Source: Streptomyces cellulosae
GTDB taxonomy: Bacteria; Actinomycetota; Actinomycetes; Streptomycetales; Streptomycetaceae
Assembly: GCA_014655195.1 (NCBI GenBank)
Contig: BNBH01000021.1
Span: forward strand, 1 to 64,000
Direction of reading: 5' to 3'
Length of the DNA: 64,000 nt
Shown here: in pieces, positions 14,882 to 23,731 of the stretch
How positions within the stretch are numbered: position 1 is the first letter of the stretch
Layout: every line of letters begins with the position of its first letter
Notes under the pieces: generated by a model
Databases searched by the model: none
Told to the model about the DNA's origin: nothing
What the model saw: the letters and a program-made list of their open reading frames with translations, nothing else
Made by a program: the position numbers and the translations under genes

Positions 14882-16138
14882 TTACGGGTGCGGGTCCGGG
14901 CCTATCGGGGCGCTCTCGTCACCGTTTTCGGAGGCGGACTCCTCCGGGCAGTACCGCGCCCAGGCATCGGTGAAGCGGAGGCGTGCGAAGCCCTTGGCCT
15001 GCCTGCCGCCCTCGAAGCGGAGGGTGGCGGCCTTGATGTCGAAGTCCTTCAAGAGGAGCCCAAGATGGCGTGGGCTGAGGCCGGTGGTGCCGTACTCGGC
15101 CCACGGAGCCTCCTGGTCCTTGAGAAGCTCCTCCAGCAGGTCCCGGGTGCGCATGATGTCCGGGTCGCCGCAGCGGGCGAAGGCGCGCCGGATGTCCTGC
15201 AGCAGGCGGGTCTTGAGATTGGACTCGTCGTCCTTGTCCGCCTCGGCGGCGCACATGGCCGCGCAGGCAGCGCGCGCGTCCTCGGGCCAGGTGCCGCCGG
15301 CCAGCTCCGCGACGATCACGAGCGGTTCCCAGGTGTCCGCCGCGCGATCCTGCACCGGCATCCGCGGCACCAGATCCTCGGCGGTGTCCAGGAGCGGACG
15401 GAGCCACGCCTCCAAGCGGTCCCGCAGAGCGTGCAAGGCTGGGATGTCGCGGCGGGAGCGGAACTGTTCGACGTGCTCTCCGTCCTTGCGGCGCTGCATG
15501 CGGATCACCACCGCCCGGTCCATGACCGTGTCCGGCAGGGCGCCGATTCCGGCAAGCGCGGCCATGGCGAAGGTGGGGAACTTCCGCGTCTTGTGCTCGG
15601 GACCGGAGATCCGCAGGGCGGGCCGGTTGCGCTGGTGGCCGGCGTTGAGCAGGCCGCGCAGTTCCTCGTTCTTCTCGGCGGCCTTGATGCTGCCGAAGAT
15701 GGTGTCGGCCTCGTCCACCAGCAGAGTGGGCGGGTCGTCACCGATGGCGCGGAAGACGACAGCCGGGCTGGTGTTCACGGTGATCAGCGGGTCGTGTGCC
15801 GTCTCCGTGATCACATCCAGCAGCCGGGATTTCCCGCACCGCTTCGCCGGCCCGACCACCGCCAGGCGCGGTGCGTGCTGCAGTGCGGGCTGGATGTGCG
15901 TGGCCGCCACCCACAACGTGACGGCGGTCAGCGCGTCACCGTTGGGCAGGATCACGTATCGGGCGATCGCCGCCCGGAGCTCGTCCAGCAGCGCTGCGCC
16001 CTCGTTGGAGCTGTCCGGCTGGTCACCCCCGGAGGACGGGGGCTCGGTCGCACCGCCCTGGCCGGGGACGGCCACGGGTGGCCAAGGCAGAGGGCTGGCG
16101 GGTGCGGTGGGGGTCGGAGAGGTCGTAGATTCGTCCAC
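14882..16138 (-). CDS. DUF3631 P-loop protein of the mobile element
   Basis: A 418-residue protein. The ATPase-like part has a Walker A-like VVGPAKRCGKSRLLDVI near residue 95 and a Walker B TLLVDEADTIFG near 140. The DUF3631 region follows (FAMAALAGIGALPDTVMDRA, RRKDGEHVEQFR). GTG 16138 with GGGAGGAA upstream is chosen over longer, low-complexity readings. DUF3631 is found fused to or near primase/helicase-type replication proteins of actinomycete plasmids and integrative elements, suggesting a replication role. No primase domain is seen here. Confidence 0.8.
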   Translation of the reverse strand: MDESTTSPTPTAPASPLPWPPVAVPGQGGATEPPSSGGDQPDSSNEGAALLDELRAAIARYVILPNGDALTAVTLWVAATHIQPALQHAPRLAVVGPAKRCGKSRLLDVITETAHDPLITVNTSPAVVFRAIGDDPPTLLVDEADTIFGSIKAAEKNEELRGLLNAGHQRNRPALRISGPEHKTRKFPTFAMAALAGIGALPDTVMDRAVVIRMQRRKDGEHVEQFRSRRDIPALHALRDRLEAWLRPLLDTAEDLVPRMPVQDRAADTWEPLVIVAELAGGTWPEDARAACAAMCAAEADKDDESNLKTRLLQDIRRAFARCGDPDIMRTRDLLEELLKDQEAPWAEYGTTGLSPRHLGLLLKDFDIKAATLRFEGGRQAKGFARLRFTDAWARYCPEESASENGDESAPIGPDPHP

Positions 16139-16230
16139 AGGCGTTCCTCCCTGGTGGGCCGGACGGGCAAGGTCCGGACTCACCGAGACAGATCGTTTAC
16201 TGGCAAGGGGCGATGAGGGCAGGGACCGCG

Positions 16231-16260
16231 CGGCTCCCGGCGGTGGCTCGCCGGGAGCCG
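16231..16260. terminator. Strong hairpin between DUF3631 and HTH genes
   Basis: Perfect 12-bp stem CGGCTCCCGGCG / CGCCGGGAGCCG with 6-base loop, just downstream (minus strand) of the HTH gene at 16285. It probably limits read-through into the DUF3631 gene. Confidence 0.6.
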
Positions 16261-16284
16261 CTTCGCTTTCCCTGTGGGGTGGTC

Positions 16285-16521
16285 TCAGACGGCGAGGTCG
16301 TACGCGGCCTGGGCGTTGAGCCAGGCGTCCACCTCGGCCCAGCGGTAGCGCAGGTGGCGGCCGACCTTGTGCACGTTCGGGCCGATGCCCCGGTACTTCC
16401 ACTGGTAGAGCGTCTTGACCGGCACCCCGAGGTACTCGGCGACTTCCGCCGGGGTGGCCAGGGGGCCGCGTCGGTTGGTGTCGGCAGCGGTGTGGGCAGG
16501 GCGGGGGGAAAGGCTCGGCAT
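16285..16521 (-). CDS. Excisionase-like helix-turn-helix protein
   Basis: A 78-residue MerR/AlpA-type HTH_17 protein: LATPAEVAEYLGVPVKTLYQ, then WKYRGIGPNVHKVGRHLRYR and WAEVDAWLNAQ. ATG 16521 follows GGGAG. In actinomycete integrative elements this family serves as Xis or as activator of replication and transfer genes. It diverges from the XRE/integrase pair across a 388-base control region. Confidence 0.85.
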   Translation of the reverse strand: MPSLSPRPAHTAADTNRRGPLATPAEVAEYLGVPVKTLYQWKYRGIGPNVHKVGRHLRYRWAEVDAWLNAQAAYDLAV

Positions 16522-16909
16522 AGGGCTCCCTTTTCGGTTTCGGACAACTGCGTGGACAACACAGCCACACCCTGGGTGGAGAAGTCCAGAGTTGGTTCTA
16601 GAAGACTCCAGAAGTTCCCGTTGGTGAGCACGGGAGGCAATACCGTAAGGGCGAATTGGCGGTTGACCAAAAAATCGGCGCCAGGGTGACGGGCTGTTCG
16701 TAAGCCCAGGTGGTGACCCATCGTCGAGAGGTGGGTTCAGCTACACTGAGCTCGCTTTCCAGTGGGCGGAATCGGCGGCTCGCGGCCTTCCCGGTGCCGT
16801 GTGCCATGCATTAGCCGGCGCAATTGTTGATCCGGCCGGGTGCGACTTCTGTAGGGTTTAAGAACCAACTCTTGCCAAAGGCTTCGGCTGCGAGTTACAG
16901 CTACCTGTT
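16522..16909. promoter_or_regulatory. Control region of the element with a matched operator pair
   Basis: A divergent 388-base gap, visibly richer in A+T than its surroundings. AGAGTTGGTTCT (16588-16599) recurs as its exact inverse AGAACCAACTCT (16861-16872), each about 40-65 bases from one of the two divergent start codons. GGACAAC also occurs twice (16542-16548, 16554-16560). The pair is a likely binding site for the XRE protein encoded next door, controlling excision against maintenance. No gene is seen in the gap. Confidence 0.55.
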
Positions 16910-17227
16910 ATGGCAACTCGACCTCTCGAAATAGGCCCCGCCGGCTTGCATACCGCCCGCGCTATCGAGCGCATGCGGCTGGCGCTCGGCCTCACCCAGC
17001 ATCAACTGGCTGCCCACTGCACGGCGATGGGCCGCCCGATGACCAACACCGCGCTCAGCCGCACCGAGCGCGCCCATCGACGTTGCGACATCGACGACCT
17101 CGTCGTGATCGCCGAAGCCCTCGGTGTTCGTGCGACGGCTCTGCTGCCTGCAGGGGTCTGCCCCGCCCACCTTCGCCACACCGAAGCAGACCTCTGCTGC
17201 CGTGCCCAGGGGGTCCTCCTTGGCTGA
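16910..17227 (+). CDS. XRE-family repressor upstream of the integrase
   Basis: A 105-residue protein with a helix-turn-helix (AIERMRLALGLTQHQLAAHC, LSRTERAHRRCDIDDLVVIA, EALGV). ATG 16910 starts it, and its end overlaps the integrase start by eight bases, so the two are co-translated. A repressor/integrase pair divergent from an excisionase-like gene is a standard switch in integrative elements. The operator pair in 16522-16909 is its presumed target. Two cysteines near the C-terminus (DLCCRAQ) are of unknown meaning. Confidence 0.75.
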   Translation: MATRPLEIGPAGLHTARAIERMRLALGLTQHQLAAHCTAMGRPMTNTALSRTERAHRRCDIDDLVVIAEALGVRATALLPAGVCPAHLRHTEADLCCRAQGVLLG

Positions 17228-18551
17228 CGTGTACGACCGCTGGCACAAGTCCCATCCCAAGCCGGACGAGACCCAGTGCAGCGAGCACAAGAGCCGCACC
17301 CGGCGGATGGTCCCGACCTCTGACCACGGGACCGGGAAGCGCTGGCAGGTCCGGTACCGCGACCTGGACGGCCACCAGCGCAAGGAGAACTTCCACACGA
17401 GGGCCGAAGCCGACAAGCGGGCGGCCGAGGTCGACGTCGAGATCCGGAGCGGCAGCTACGTCGTTCCCGCCGAGACGAAGCAGACGCTCGGCGCCTACGC
17501 CCAGAAGTGGCTCGACGCGAACTCGGTCGGCCCGACCACGGCCCTCCGCTACGAGGCCACCGTCCGCAACCACATCGTCGCCCACCTCGGTCGGCGCGAG
17601 CTGCGGTCCTTGAACAAGCCCTCGGTCATTCAGGGCTGGATTCGCACGCTGCAGGACGGCGGCTTCGAGGTGTCGACGATCGAGGGCATCTTCGACATCC
17701 TCTCCAGCATCCTCGGCATGGCCGTGGAGGACGGGCTGCTGCCGAAGAACCCGTGCAAGTCGAAGTCGGTCAAGCTGCCGACCGCGACCAAGAAGAAGAT
17801 CGTCCCTTGGTCCCTGGAGCGTGTGCGTGCCGTCATCGCCGGGTTGCCCGAGCGCTTCCAGGCAGGCGGCAAGATCGCCTTCGGGTGCGGTCTGCGCCAA
17901 GGGGAGGTCTTCGGGTTCGCCGTCGAGGACATCGACTTCCAGGGCGGCTGGATCCACGTCAACCGGCAGGTGCGGCTCGTCGGCACAAAGCCGGTGTTCG
18001 CTCTGCCCAAGGGCAACAGGATCCGATCAGTGCCGCTGCCAGCTCAGCTGGCCACTGCCCTCAAGGCCCACATGGCGCGATTTCCGCCCACGGCGGTCAC
18101 GCTGCCCTGGGCGAAGCCCGACGGCGAGCCCAAGACCTTCCGGTTGCTCTTCGTCGACGAGAAGGGCCGAGCGTACAACCGCAGCGTCTTCAACATGGGT
18201 GCCTGGAAGCGAGCCCTGGTCGCCGCCGGCGTGATCCCTCCTCGCGAGCGCGGGGCGAGGTACCTCCAGGCGGCCCCGGAGGACGGCATGCACGCCCTCC
18301 GGCACGCGTACGCCTCCGTGCTCCTGGACGCGGGGGAGAGCATCAAGGCGCTCTCCGAGTACCTCGGCCACTCGGACCCGGGCTTCACGCTCCGGACGTA
18401 CACGCACCTGCTGCCCTCCAGCGAGAGCCGGACCCGCAAGGCGATCGACGATGCCTTCACAGGCGCGGCGTCCTCGGAAACCGAAGGGCCCCAGGGCACA
18501 TCAGCACCCCAAGCAAAACCAATGTGCCCTCAATGTGCCCTGGCCGCCTGA
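17220..18551 (+). CDS. int: Tyrosine site-specific recombinase (integrase)
   Basis: A 443-residue phage-type integrase. TTG 17220 begins LADVYDRWHKSHPKP, the N-terminus usual for Streptomyces integrases of this group. An arm-binding/SAM-like N-terminal core-binding domain is followed by the catalytic domain with Arg in CGLRQGEVFGF (near 226), HALRHAYASVLL (near 358), LGHSDPGFTLRTYTHL and the nucleophilic Tyr (near 394). It lies at the right end of the island, pointing at the core gene at 18619, where attachment probably occurred. Confidence 0.92.
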   Translation: MADVYDRWHKSHPKPDETQCSEHKSRTRRMVPTSDHGTGKRWQVRYRDLDGHQRKENFHTRAEADKRAAEVDVEIRSGSYVVPAETKQTLGAYAQKWLDANSVGPTTALRYEATVRNHIVAHLGRRELRSLNKPSVIQGWIRTLQDGGFEVSTIEGIFDILSSILGMAVEDGLLPKNPCKSKSVKLPTATKKKIVPWSLERVRAVIAGLPERFQAGGKIAFGCGLRQGEVFGFAVEDIDFQGGWIHVNRQVRLVGTKPVFALPKGNRIRSVPLPAQLATALKAHMARFPPTAVTLPWAKPDGEPKTFRLLFVDEKGRAYNRSVFNMGAWKRALVAAGVIPPRERGARYLQAAPEDGMHALRHAYASVLLDAGESIKALSEYLGHSDPGFTLRTYTHLLPSSESRTRKAIDDAFTGAASSETEGPQGTSAPQAKPMCPQCALAA

Positions 18552-18574
18552 CGGCCCCTCCCCGGCAAGCAAAA

Positions 18575-18598
18575 GGGCGAGGCCCGAAGACCCCGCCC
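18575..18598 (+). terminator. Terminator-like hairpin after the integrase
   Basis: GGGCGAGG / CCCCGCCC stem (one A-C mismatch) with loop CCCGAAGA, 24 bases after the integrase stop and ahead of the convergent gene at 18619. Confidence 0.5.
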
Positions 18599-18618
18599 GA
18601 CCCTCACGAACCCCCAGC

Positions 18619-19050
18619 TCAGGGCCACACCAGGCAATACGGCTGATGCCCCGCCTCATGCAGCCGGTGCGAGAAGTCCTGCCACTCGTGCAGCAGTTGG
18701 TAGACGTTGAACGCGTCGCGCGGGCCACCGCGGTCCGGGACCGTCGACCAGATGAAGGCGGCCGCGCCGACCGCTTCCTCGCCTATGTCGCGCAGCGGAT
18801 CCACCACCGTCATGGGGAGCTTCACGACCGCGTAGTCCGGGTGCAGGACGACCAGTTCGAGCGGCGGGACCTTGTGCAGGGGGACGCCCTCGATGCCCGT
18901 GAGGACCATCGCGGCCATGGTCTCCGGCTTGATCTTGGTGAACATGCCGCCCATGCCCAGCTCGTCCCCGCCGAGCTCCTCGGGGCGCATGGAGATCGGG
19001 ACGCGGGCCGCGGTGGCGCCGTCCGGCGCACCGAAGTACTTGTACGTCAC
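18619..19050 (-). CDS. Conserved hypothetical Streptomyces protein at the island boundary
   Basis: A 143-residue soluble protein beginning VTYKYFGAPDGATAARVPIS and ending LHEAGHQPYCLVWP. I recognise it as a conserved core protein next to hemL in Streptomyces (from memory) but know no function or domain. GTG 19050 is the first start in the coding stretch; the longer upstream reading is low-complexity. Its 3' end faces the integrase 67 bases away. Integrases of this type often use the 3' end of a gene as attachment site and restore it. Confidence 0.65.
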   Translation of the reverse strand: MTYKYFGAPDGATAARVPISMRPEELGGDELGMGGMFTKIKPETMAAMVLTGIEGVPLHKVPPLELVVLHPDYAVVKLPMTVVDPLRDIGEEAVGAAAFIWSTVPDRGGPRDAFNVYQLLHEWQDFSHRLHEAGHQPYCLVWP

Positions 19051-19554
19051 CCCCACCCGACCACCATTCCTGCTCCCCGCCCCGCTCAGTGGGCCGATCC
19101 GCTCCGGCTCGTCGTGTGCACGACGCGTCTGATCCGCTTCCTCCGCTTCGCGTCGGTGCCTTCCCCGCCGGGCACGTCGAGGACCCAGGTCGTCGGTCCC
19201 CTCGCCCAGTCCGCCACCGCGATGCATATCTCCACCCGACTGCTTTTCTAGGACGCGTGGCCCCCGCCGCGCAACCCGATCATCGTGACAGTGACCTCCC
19301 CCACGGCCGCCCGCCGAAACGTGCGGTGAACCATCCGTCCGCGAGTTTGTCGCGGGGCCCGGCCGCACCGGCCGTGCGAGCTGTGTGCACCAGGGGTCAG
19401 TTTCGCAGATCACGGCCGGTCCGGGGCCCTGATCGGCAGGTCGTCGGGGCGCGGACGCCGTGGCGGGCCCCTGGCCTACCCTGAAACGAGTCACAGCAGC
19501 CGCAGCCCGGCGAGAAACCCGGGACGTCGGAAAAGGTCGGAGAAGTCGCAGGTC
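19051..19554. other. Intergenic region upstream of hemL
   Basis: About 500 bases between two divergent genes. I see no convincing coding frame, RNA gene or repeat. It must hold the promoters for both; a weak ribosome site (GGTCGGAGAAG) precedes hemL. Confidence 0.4.
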
Positions 19555-20871
19555 ATGAGCGAACTGCCATATTCGTACGAAGCCCCAGCCTCGCAGGCGC
19601 TGTTCGATCGTGCCGCGGCCGTCACTCCCGGTGGTGTGAACTCACCGGTGCGTGCCTTCCGCGCCGTCGGCGGAACGCCCCGGTTCATGGTCTCCGGCTC
19701 CGGGCCCTATCTGACCGACTCCGACGGGCGCGAGTACGTCGACCTGGTGTGCTCCTGGGGGCCGATGATCCTCGGGCACGCGCACCCCGAGGTGATCGCC
19801 TCCGTGCAGGAGGCCGTCGCGCGCGGCACCTCCTTCGGCACGCCCGGTGAGGGCGAGGTCGCGCTCGCCGAGGAGATGGTCGCCCGGATCGAGCCGCTGG
19901 AGCAGGTGCGGCTGGTGTCCAGCGGCACCGAGGCCACCATGTCGGCGATCCGGCTGGCGCGCGGCTTCACTCAGCGCAGCAAGGTGATCAAGTTCGCCGG
20001 CTGCTACCACGGCCACGTGGACGCGCTGCTCGCCTCCGCCGGCTCCGGCGTGGCGACGTTCGCGCTGCCGGACACCCCGGGCGTCACCGGCGCCCAGGCC
20101 GGCGACACCATCGTGCTGCCGTACAACGACCTGGACGCCGTGCACGCCGCGTTCGCCGCGCACCCGGGCGAGATCGCCTGCGTGATCACCGAGGCGTCCC
20201 CGGGCAACATGGGCGTCGTGCCGCCGCTGCCCGGCTTCAACCAGGGGCTCAAGGACGCGTGCGCCGCGAACGGCGCGCTGTACATCTCCGACGAGGTCAT
20301 GACCGGCTTCCGCACGAGCCGCGCCGGCTGGTACGGCGTCGACGGCGTGCGGCCCGACCTGATGACCTTCGGCAAGGTCATGGGCGGCGGCTTCCCGGCC
20401 GCGGCCTTCGGCGGGCGCGCCGACGTCATGGCGCACCTCGCCCCGGCCGGCCCCGTCTACCAGGCGGGCACCCTCTCCGGTAACCCGGTCGCCACCGCCG
20501 CGGGCCTCGCCCAGCTGCGGCTGCTCGACGACGCCGCGTACGAGAAGGTGGACGCGGTCTCGGCGCAGATCCGCTCCCTCGTCACCGAGGCGCTCACCAA
20601 GGAAGGCGTCGCGCACACGCTGCAGAACGCCTCCAACATGTTCTCCGTCTTCTTCACGGAGAACCCGGTCCGCGACTACGAGGACGCCAAGAAGCAGGAG
20701 TCGTTCCGCTTCACCGCGTTCTTCCACTCGCTGCTGGCGAACGGCGTCTACCTGCCGCCGTCGTCCTTCGAGTCCTGGTTCGTGTCCACGGCCCACGACG
20801 AGCGGGCCGTCCAGCGCATCGCCGACGCCCTCCCGGCGGCGGCCCGAGCAGCGGCGGAGGCCACCGCGTGA
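19555..20871 (+). CDS. hemL: Glutamate-1-semialdehyde 2,1-aminomutase
   Basis: 438 residues, normal length for HemL. This PLP enzyme converts glutamate-1-semialdehyde to 5-aminolevulinate, the last step of the C5 route to haem. Diagnostic segments are the N-terminal TPGGVNSPVRAF, the SSGTEATMSAIRLARG cofactor-binding loop, CYHGHVD, ISDEVMTGFR and the PLP lysine in MTFGKVMGGGFPAAAFGG (near residue 273). The ATG follows a weak GGAGAAG. It overlaps the next gene by four bases (GTGA), so the two are co-translated. The nearby cytochrome c genes also need haem. Confidence 0.97.
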   Translation: MSELPYSYEAPASQALFDRAAAVTPGGVNSPVRAFRAVGGTPRFMVSGSGPYLTDSDGREYVDLVCSWGPMILGHAHPEVIASVQEAVARGTSFGTPGEGEVALAEEMVARIEPLEQVRLVSSGTEATMSAIRLARGFTQRSKVIKFAGCYHGHVDALLASAGSGVATFALPDTPGVTGAQAGDTIVLPYNDLDAVHAAFAAHPGEIACVITEASPGNMGVVPPLPGFNQGLKDACAANGALYISDEVMTGFRTSRAGWYGVDGVRPDLMTFGKVMGGGFPAAAFGGRADVMAHLAPAGPVYQAGTLSGNPVATAAGLAQLRLLDDAAYEKVDAVSAQIRSLVTEALTKEGVAHTLQNASNMFSVFFTENPVRDYEDAKKQESFRFTAFFHSLLANGVYLPPSSFESWFVSTAHDERAVQRIADALPAAARAAAEATA

Positions 20872-21560
20872 GCTCCGAGAAGAACCCCGAGGACGTCACC
20901 GTCGTCCACCTGATGCGGCACGGCGAGGTCGAGAACCCGGACGGCGTCCTCTACGGCCGCCTCCCCGGCTACCACCTCTCCGAGCTGGGCCGCCGGATGG
21001 CCGACCGGGTCGCCGAGCACCTGGCGTCCCGCGACATCGTGCACGTCGGCGCCTCCCCGCTGGAGCGGGCGCAGGAGACGGCCGAGCCCATCGCCAAGGC
21101 GCACGGCCTGGACATCGCCACCGACCGGCGGCTGATCGAGGCGGAGAACGTCTTCCAGGGAAAGACCTTCGGCATCGGCGACGGCGCGCTGCGCCGCCCC
21201 GCCAACTGGAAGCACGTCGTCAACCCGTTCAAGCCGTCCTGGGGCGAGCCGTACGTCGACCAGGTGGTGCGGATGATGGGCGCGCTGGAGACGGCGAAGG
21301 AGGCGGCGCGCGGCCACGAGGCGGTGCTGGTCAGCCACCAGCTGCCGATCTGGATCGTGCGGTCCTACGTGGAGAAGCGCCGGCTGTGGCACGACCCGCG
21401 CCGCCGCCAGTGCACCCTGGCCTCGCTGACCACGTTCACCTACCGCGGCGACAAGATCGTCTCCGTGGGCTACGGCGAGCCCGCCCTCGACCTGGTGCCC
21501 GAGCATCTGCGGGCGGGCGCCAAGCCCGCGAAGGGCGCCGGAAAGGCCTACGGCGCGTGA
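20868..21560 (+). CDS. Histidine phosphatase family protein
   Basis: 230 residues. The phosphoglycerate-mutase-like motif LMRHGEVENPDGVLYGRLPG near residue 15 carries the catalytic histidine (RHG); SPLERAQETAEPIA and LVSHQLPIWIVR provide the second Arg and His. GTG 20868 overlaps the hemL stop. Members range from sugar-phosphate to nucleotide phosphatases, so the substrate here is unknown. The hemL/phosphatase order is conserved in Streptomyces as I recall. Confidence 0.88.
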   Translation: MSSEKNPEDVTVVHLMRHGEVENPDGVLYGRLPGYHLSELGRRMADRVAEHLASRDIVHVGASPLERAQETAEPIAKAHGLDIATDRRLIEAENVFQGKTFGIGDGALRRPANWKHVVNPFKPSWGEPYVDQVVRMMGALETAKEAARGHEAVLVSHQLPIWIVRSYVEKRRLWHDPRRRQCTLASLTTFTYRGDKIVSVGYGEPALDLVPEHLRAGAKPAKGAGKAYGA

Positions 21561-21691
21561 CGCCCGTGTGAGGGCGGTGCACCGCTCTCACGAGGGTTTC
21601 GTTGCGGAACCTCCCCATCCGACGGGAACCTCCCTCTTCGTCAACTCCTCTGAATGGGTGACCACTCAGGGACATGACGAAGGGGGACGCC

Positions 21692-22993
21692 ATGCGCGCT
21701 CTCTCCCGCAGGGGAATGCTCGGGCTCGGAGCGGGGGCCGCGGCCGCCGTCTCCTTGGCCGGCTGCGGCGGCCACACAGGCTCCGACGGATCGACCCCCG
21801 CCGGCGGTTCCCGCCCGGGGGCCGGCGACCGGCCCGCGTCGCCGAAGCCGAAGCCGACCGCGACGGTCCGTCCCATCGGCGACGGCTCCACCGCCTTCAC
21901 GGGCAAGCAGCCCCATCAGCCCGAGCGGCCCGTGCCGCTGGAGCCGGGTCAGACGCCTCCGCAGTTCGTCGTGTTCTCCTGGGACGGCGCCGGCGAGGTC
22001 GGCAACGGGCTCTTCCCGCGCTTCCTGGACCTCGCCAAGCAGCACGGCGCGTCCATGACGTTCTTCCTCTCCGGGGTCTATCTGCTCCCCGAGTCGAAGA
22101 AGCGCCTCTACGACCCGCCGAACAACCCGCGCGGCGCCTCCGACATCGGCTACCTCACCGACGCGCACATCAAGGACACCCTGCGGAACCTGCGCCGCGC
22201 CTGGCTCGAGGGCCACGAGATCGGCACCCACTTCAACGGGCACTTCTGCGCCGGCTCCGGAAGCGTCGGCACCTGGACGCCGAAGCAGTGGCGCGACGAG
22301 ATCGAGCAGGCGAAGTCGTTCGTGAAGGAGTGGCGCACCAACTCCGGGTGGACCGACGTCGAGTCCCTGCCGTTCGACTACGACAAGGAACTCGTCGGCG
22401 GCCGCACCCCCTGTCTGCTCGGCCAGGACCAGCTGCTGCCCACCGCCCGCGAGCTGGGCTGGCGCTACGACGCCTCCTCGCCCGGCGGACGCCAGGTCTG
22501 GCCCTCCAAGAAGCAGGGCATATGGGACCTTCCGCTCCAGCAGATACCTTTCCCCGGACGGTCGTTCGAGGTCCTCTCGATGGACTACAACATGCTCGCC
22601 AACCAGTCGCTCAACTCCACCAACGCCCCGGCCCACAACTACCCGGGCTGGCGGCAGCAGTCGGCACAGGCGTACATATCCGGCTTCCAGCGGGCATACG
22701 AGACCAACCGGGCACCCTTCTTCGTCGGCAACCACTTCGAGCAGTGGAACGGCGGCATCTACATGGACGCCGTCGAGGAGGCCCTGAGGCACATCGCGCG
22801 CGCGAAGGAGAAGGGCGGAGACGTGAGGATCGTCTCCTTCCGGCAGTTCTGCGACTGGCTCGACGTGCAGAAGCCCGAGATGCTCGACCGGCTGCGCACC
22901 CTGGACGTCGGCCAGGAACCCTCCGGCGGCTGGCAGGCGTTCACCCGCGACCTCGCCGGCACGCCGTCCACGGGAGCCGCCGATCCCGCCTGA
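21692..22993 (+). CDS. Tat-type lipoprotein with polysaccharide-deacetylase fold
   Basis: 433 residues from ATG 21692 (AGGGGG upstream); a start 18 bases earlier is possible. The signal peptide has a twin-arginine SRRGML and a lipobox SLAGC, so the protein is probably exported folded and lipid-anchored. The mature part follows the NodB/deacetylase pattern (VVFSWDGAGEVGN; SMTFFLSGVYLL; GHEIGTHFNGHFC; WRDEIEQAKSFV), with a likely metal site in the HEIGTHFNGH region. The substrate, perhaps cell-wall glycan, is inferred from the fold. Confidence 0.8.
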   Translation: MRALSRRGMLGLGAGAAAAVSLAGCGGHTGSDGSTPAGGSRPGAGDRPASPKPKPTATVRPIGDGSTAFTGKQPHQPERPVPLEPGQTPPQFVVFSWDGAGEVGNGLFPRFLDLAKQHGASMTFFLSGVYLLPESKKRLYDPPNNPRGASDIGYLTDAHIKDTLRNLRRAWLEGHEIGTHFNGHFCAGSGSVGTWTPKQWRDEIEQAKSFVKEWRTNSGWTDVESLPFDYDKELVGGRTPCLLGQDQLLPTARELGWRYDASSPGGRQVWPSKKQGIWDLPLQQIPFPGRSFEVLSMDYNMLANQSLNSTNAPAHNYPGWRQQSAQAYISGFQRAYETNRAPFFVGNHFEQWNGGIYMDAVEEALRHIARAKEKGGDVRIVSFRQFCDWLDVQKPEMLDRLRTLDVGQEPSGGWQAFTRDLAGTPSTGAADPA

Positions 22994-23070
22994 GATGCGG
23001 GTTTCCGCCCGGGGCGGGGTGCGCAGGGGGGTGCGCAAGATCCCCAGAACGGGCATGCGAAACTTTTCAC

Positions 23071-23730
23071 ATGAGTGCCGCCAGCCGCGCCCCCCAGCGC
23101 TCGAACCGAGCCGCGCAGAGCTCGTACCGCGCCGCCCGTGCCGTGCGCGCCCGCCGTCGTGCCGCCCTGGCCGCCGGCGCCGCCGCGGCCGCCCTGCTCC
23201 TCACCGCCTGCGGCGACGGGGGCACCTCCGGCGGGGGCGGCGACACCGGCTTCGTCACCGGCACCGACGGCATCTCCACCGTCCCCGCGGACCAGCGCGT
23301 CGCCGCGCCCGACCTGTCCGGGCAGACCCTGGAGGGCGAGCAGCTCGACGTCGGCGACTACAAGGGCAAGGTCGTCGTCCTCAACGTGTGGGGCTCCTGG
23401 TGCAACCCGTGCCGCGCGGAGGCCAAGTACTTCGCCGAGGTGTCCAAGGAGTACGAGGGCAAGGACGTCCAGTTCGTCGGCATCAACACCCGCGACGGCA
23501 GCACCACCGCCGCGCTCGCCTTCGAGAAGGACTTCGGCATCACGTACCCGAGCCTGTACGACCCCACCGGCAAGCTGATGCTCCGCTTCGAGAAGGGCAC
23601 GCTCAACCCGCAGGCCATCCCCTCCACGCTGGTGCTGGACCGGGAGGGCCGGGTCGCCGCCCGCTCGCTGACCGCCCTCGACGAGGAACGGCTGCGGAAG
23701 ATGCTCGAACCGGTCGTCGCGGAGAAGTGA
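23071..23730 (+). CDS. TlpA/ResA-like membrane-anchored thioredoxin
   Basis: 219 residues. A basic N-terminus leads to a hydrophobic stretch and lipobox LLLTAC (near residue 47). The thioredoxin-fold domain has the CxxC in WGSWCNPCRAEA (near 110) and the cis-Pro segment NPQAIPSTLVLD. It reduces the haem-binding cysteines of apocytochrome c outside the membrane, fed by CcdA, whose gene starts two bases after its stop. The ATG has no clear Shine-Dalgarno site. Confidence 0.88.
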   Translation: MSAASRAPQRSNRAAQSSYRAARAVRARRRAALAAGAAAAALLLTACGDGGTSGGGGDTGFVTGTDGISTVPADQRVAAPDLSGQTLEGEQLDVGDYKGKVVVLNVWGSWCNPCRAEAKYFAEVSKEYEGKDVQFVGINTRDGSTTAALAFEKDFGITYPSLYDPTGKLMLRFEKGTLNPQAIPSTLVLDREGRVAARSLTALDEERLRKMLEPVVAEK

Positions 23731-23731
23731 C

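Noticed and set aside
20748..21506. Long minus-strand frame across hemL end and the phosphatase gene
   Set aside because: Antisense shadow with low-complexity composition; the plus-strand genes carry full catalytic motifs.
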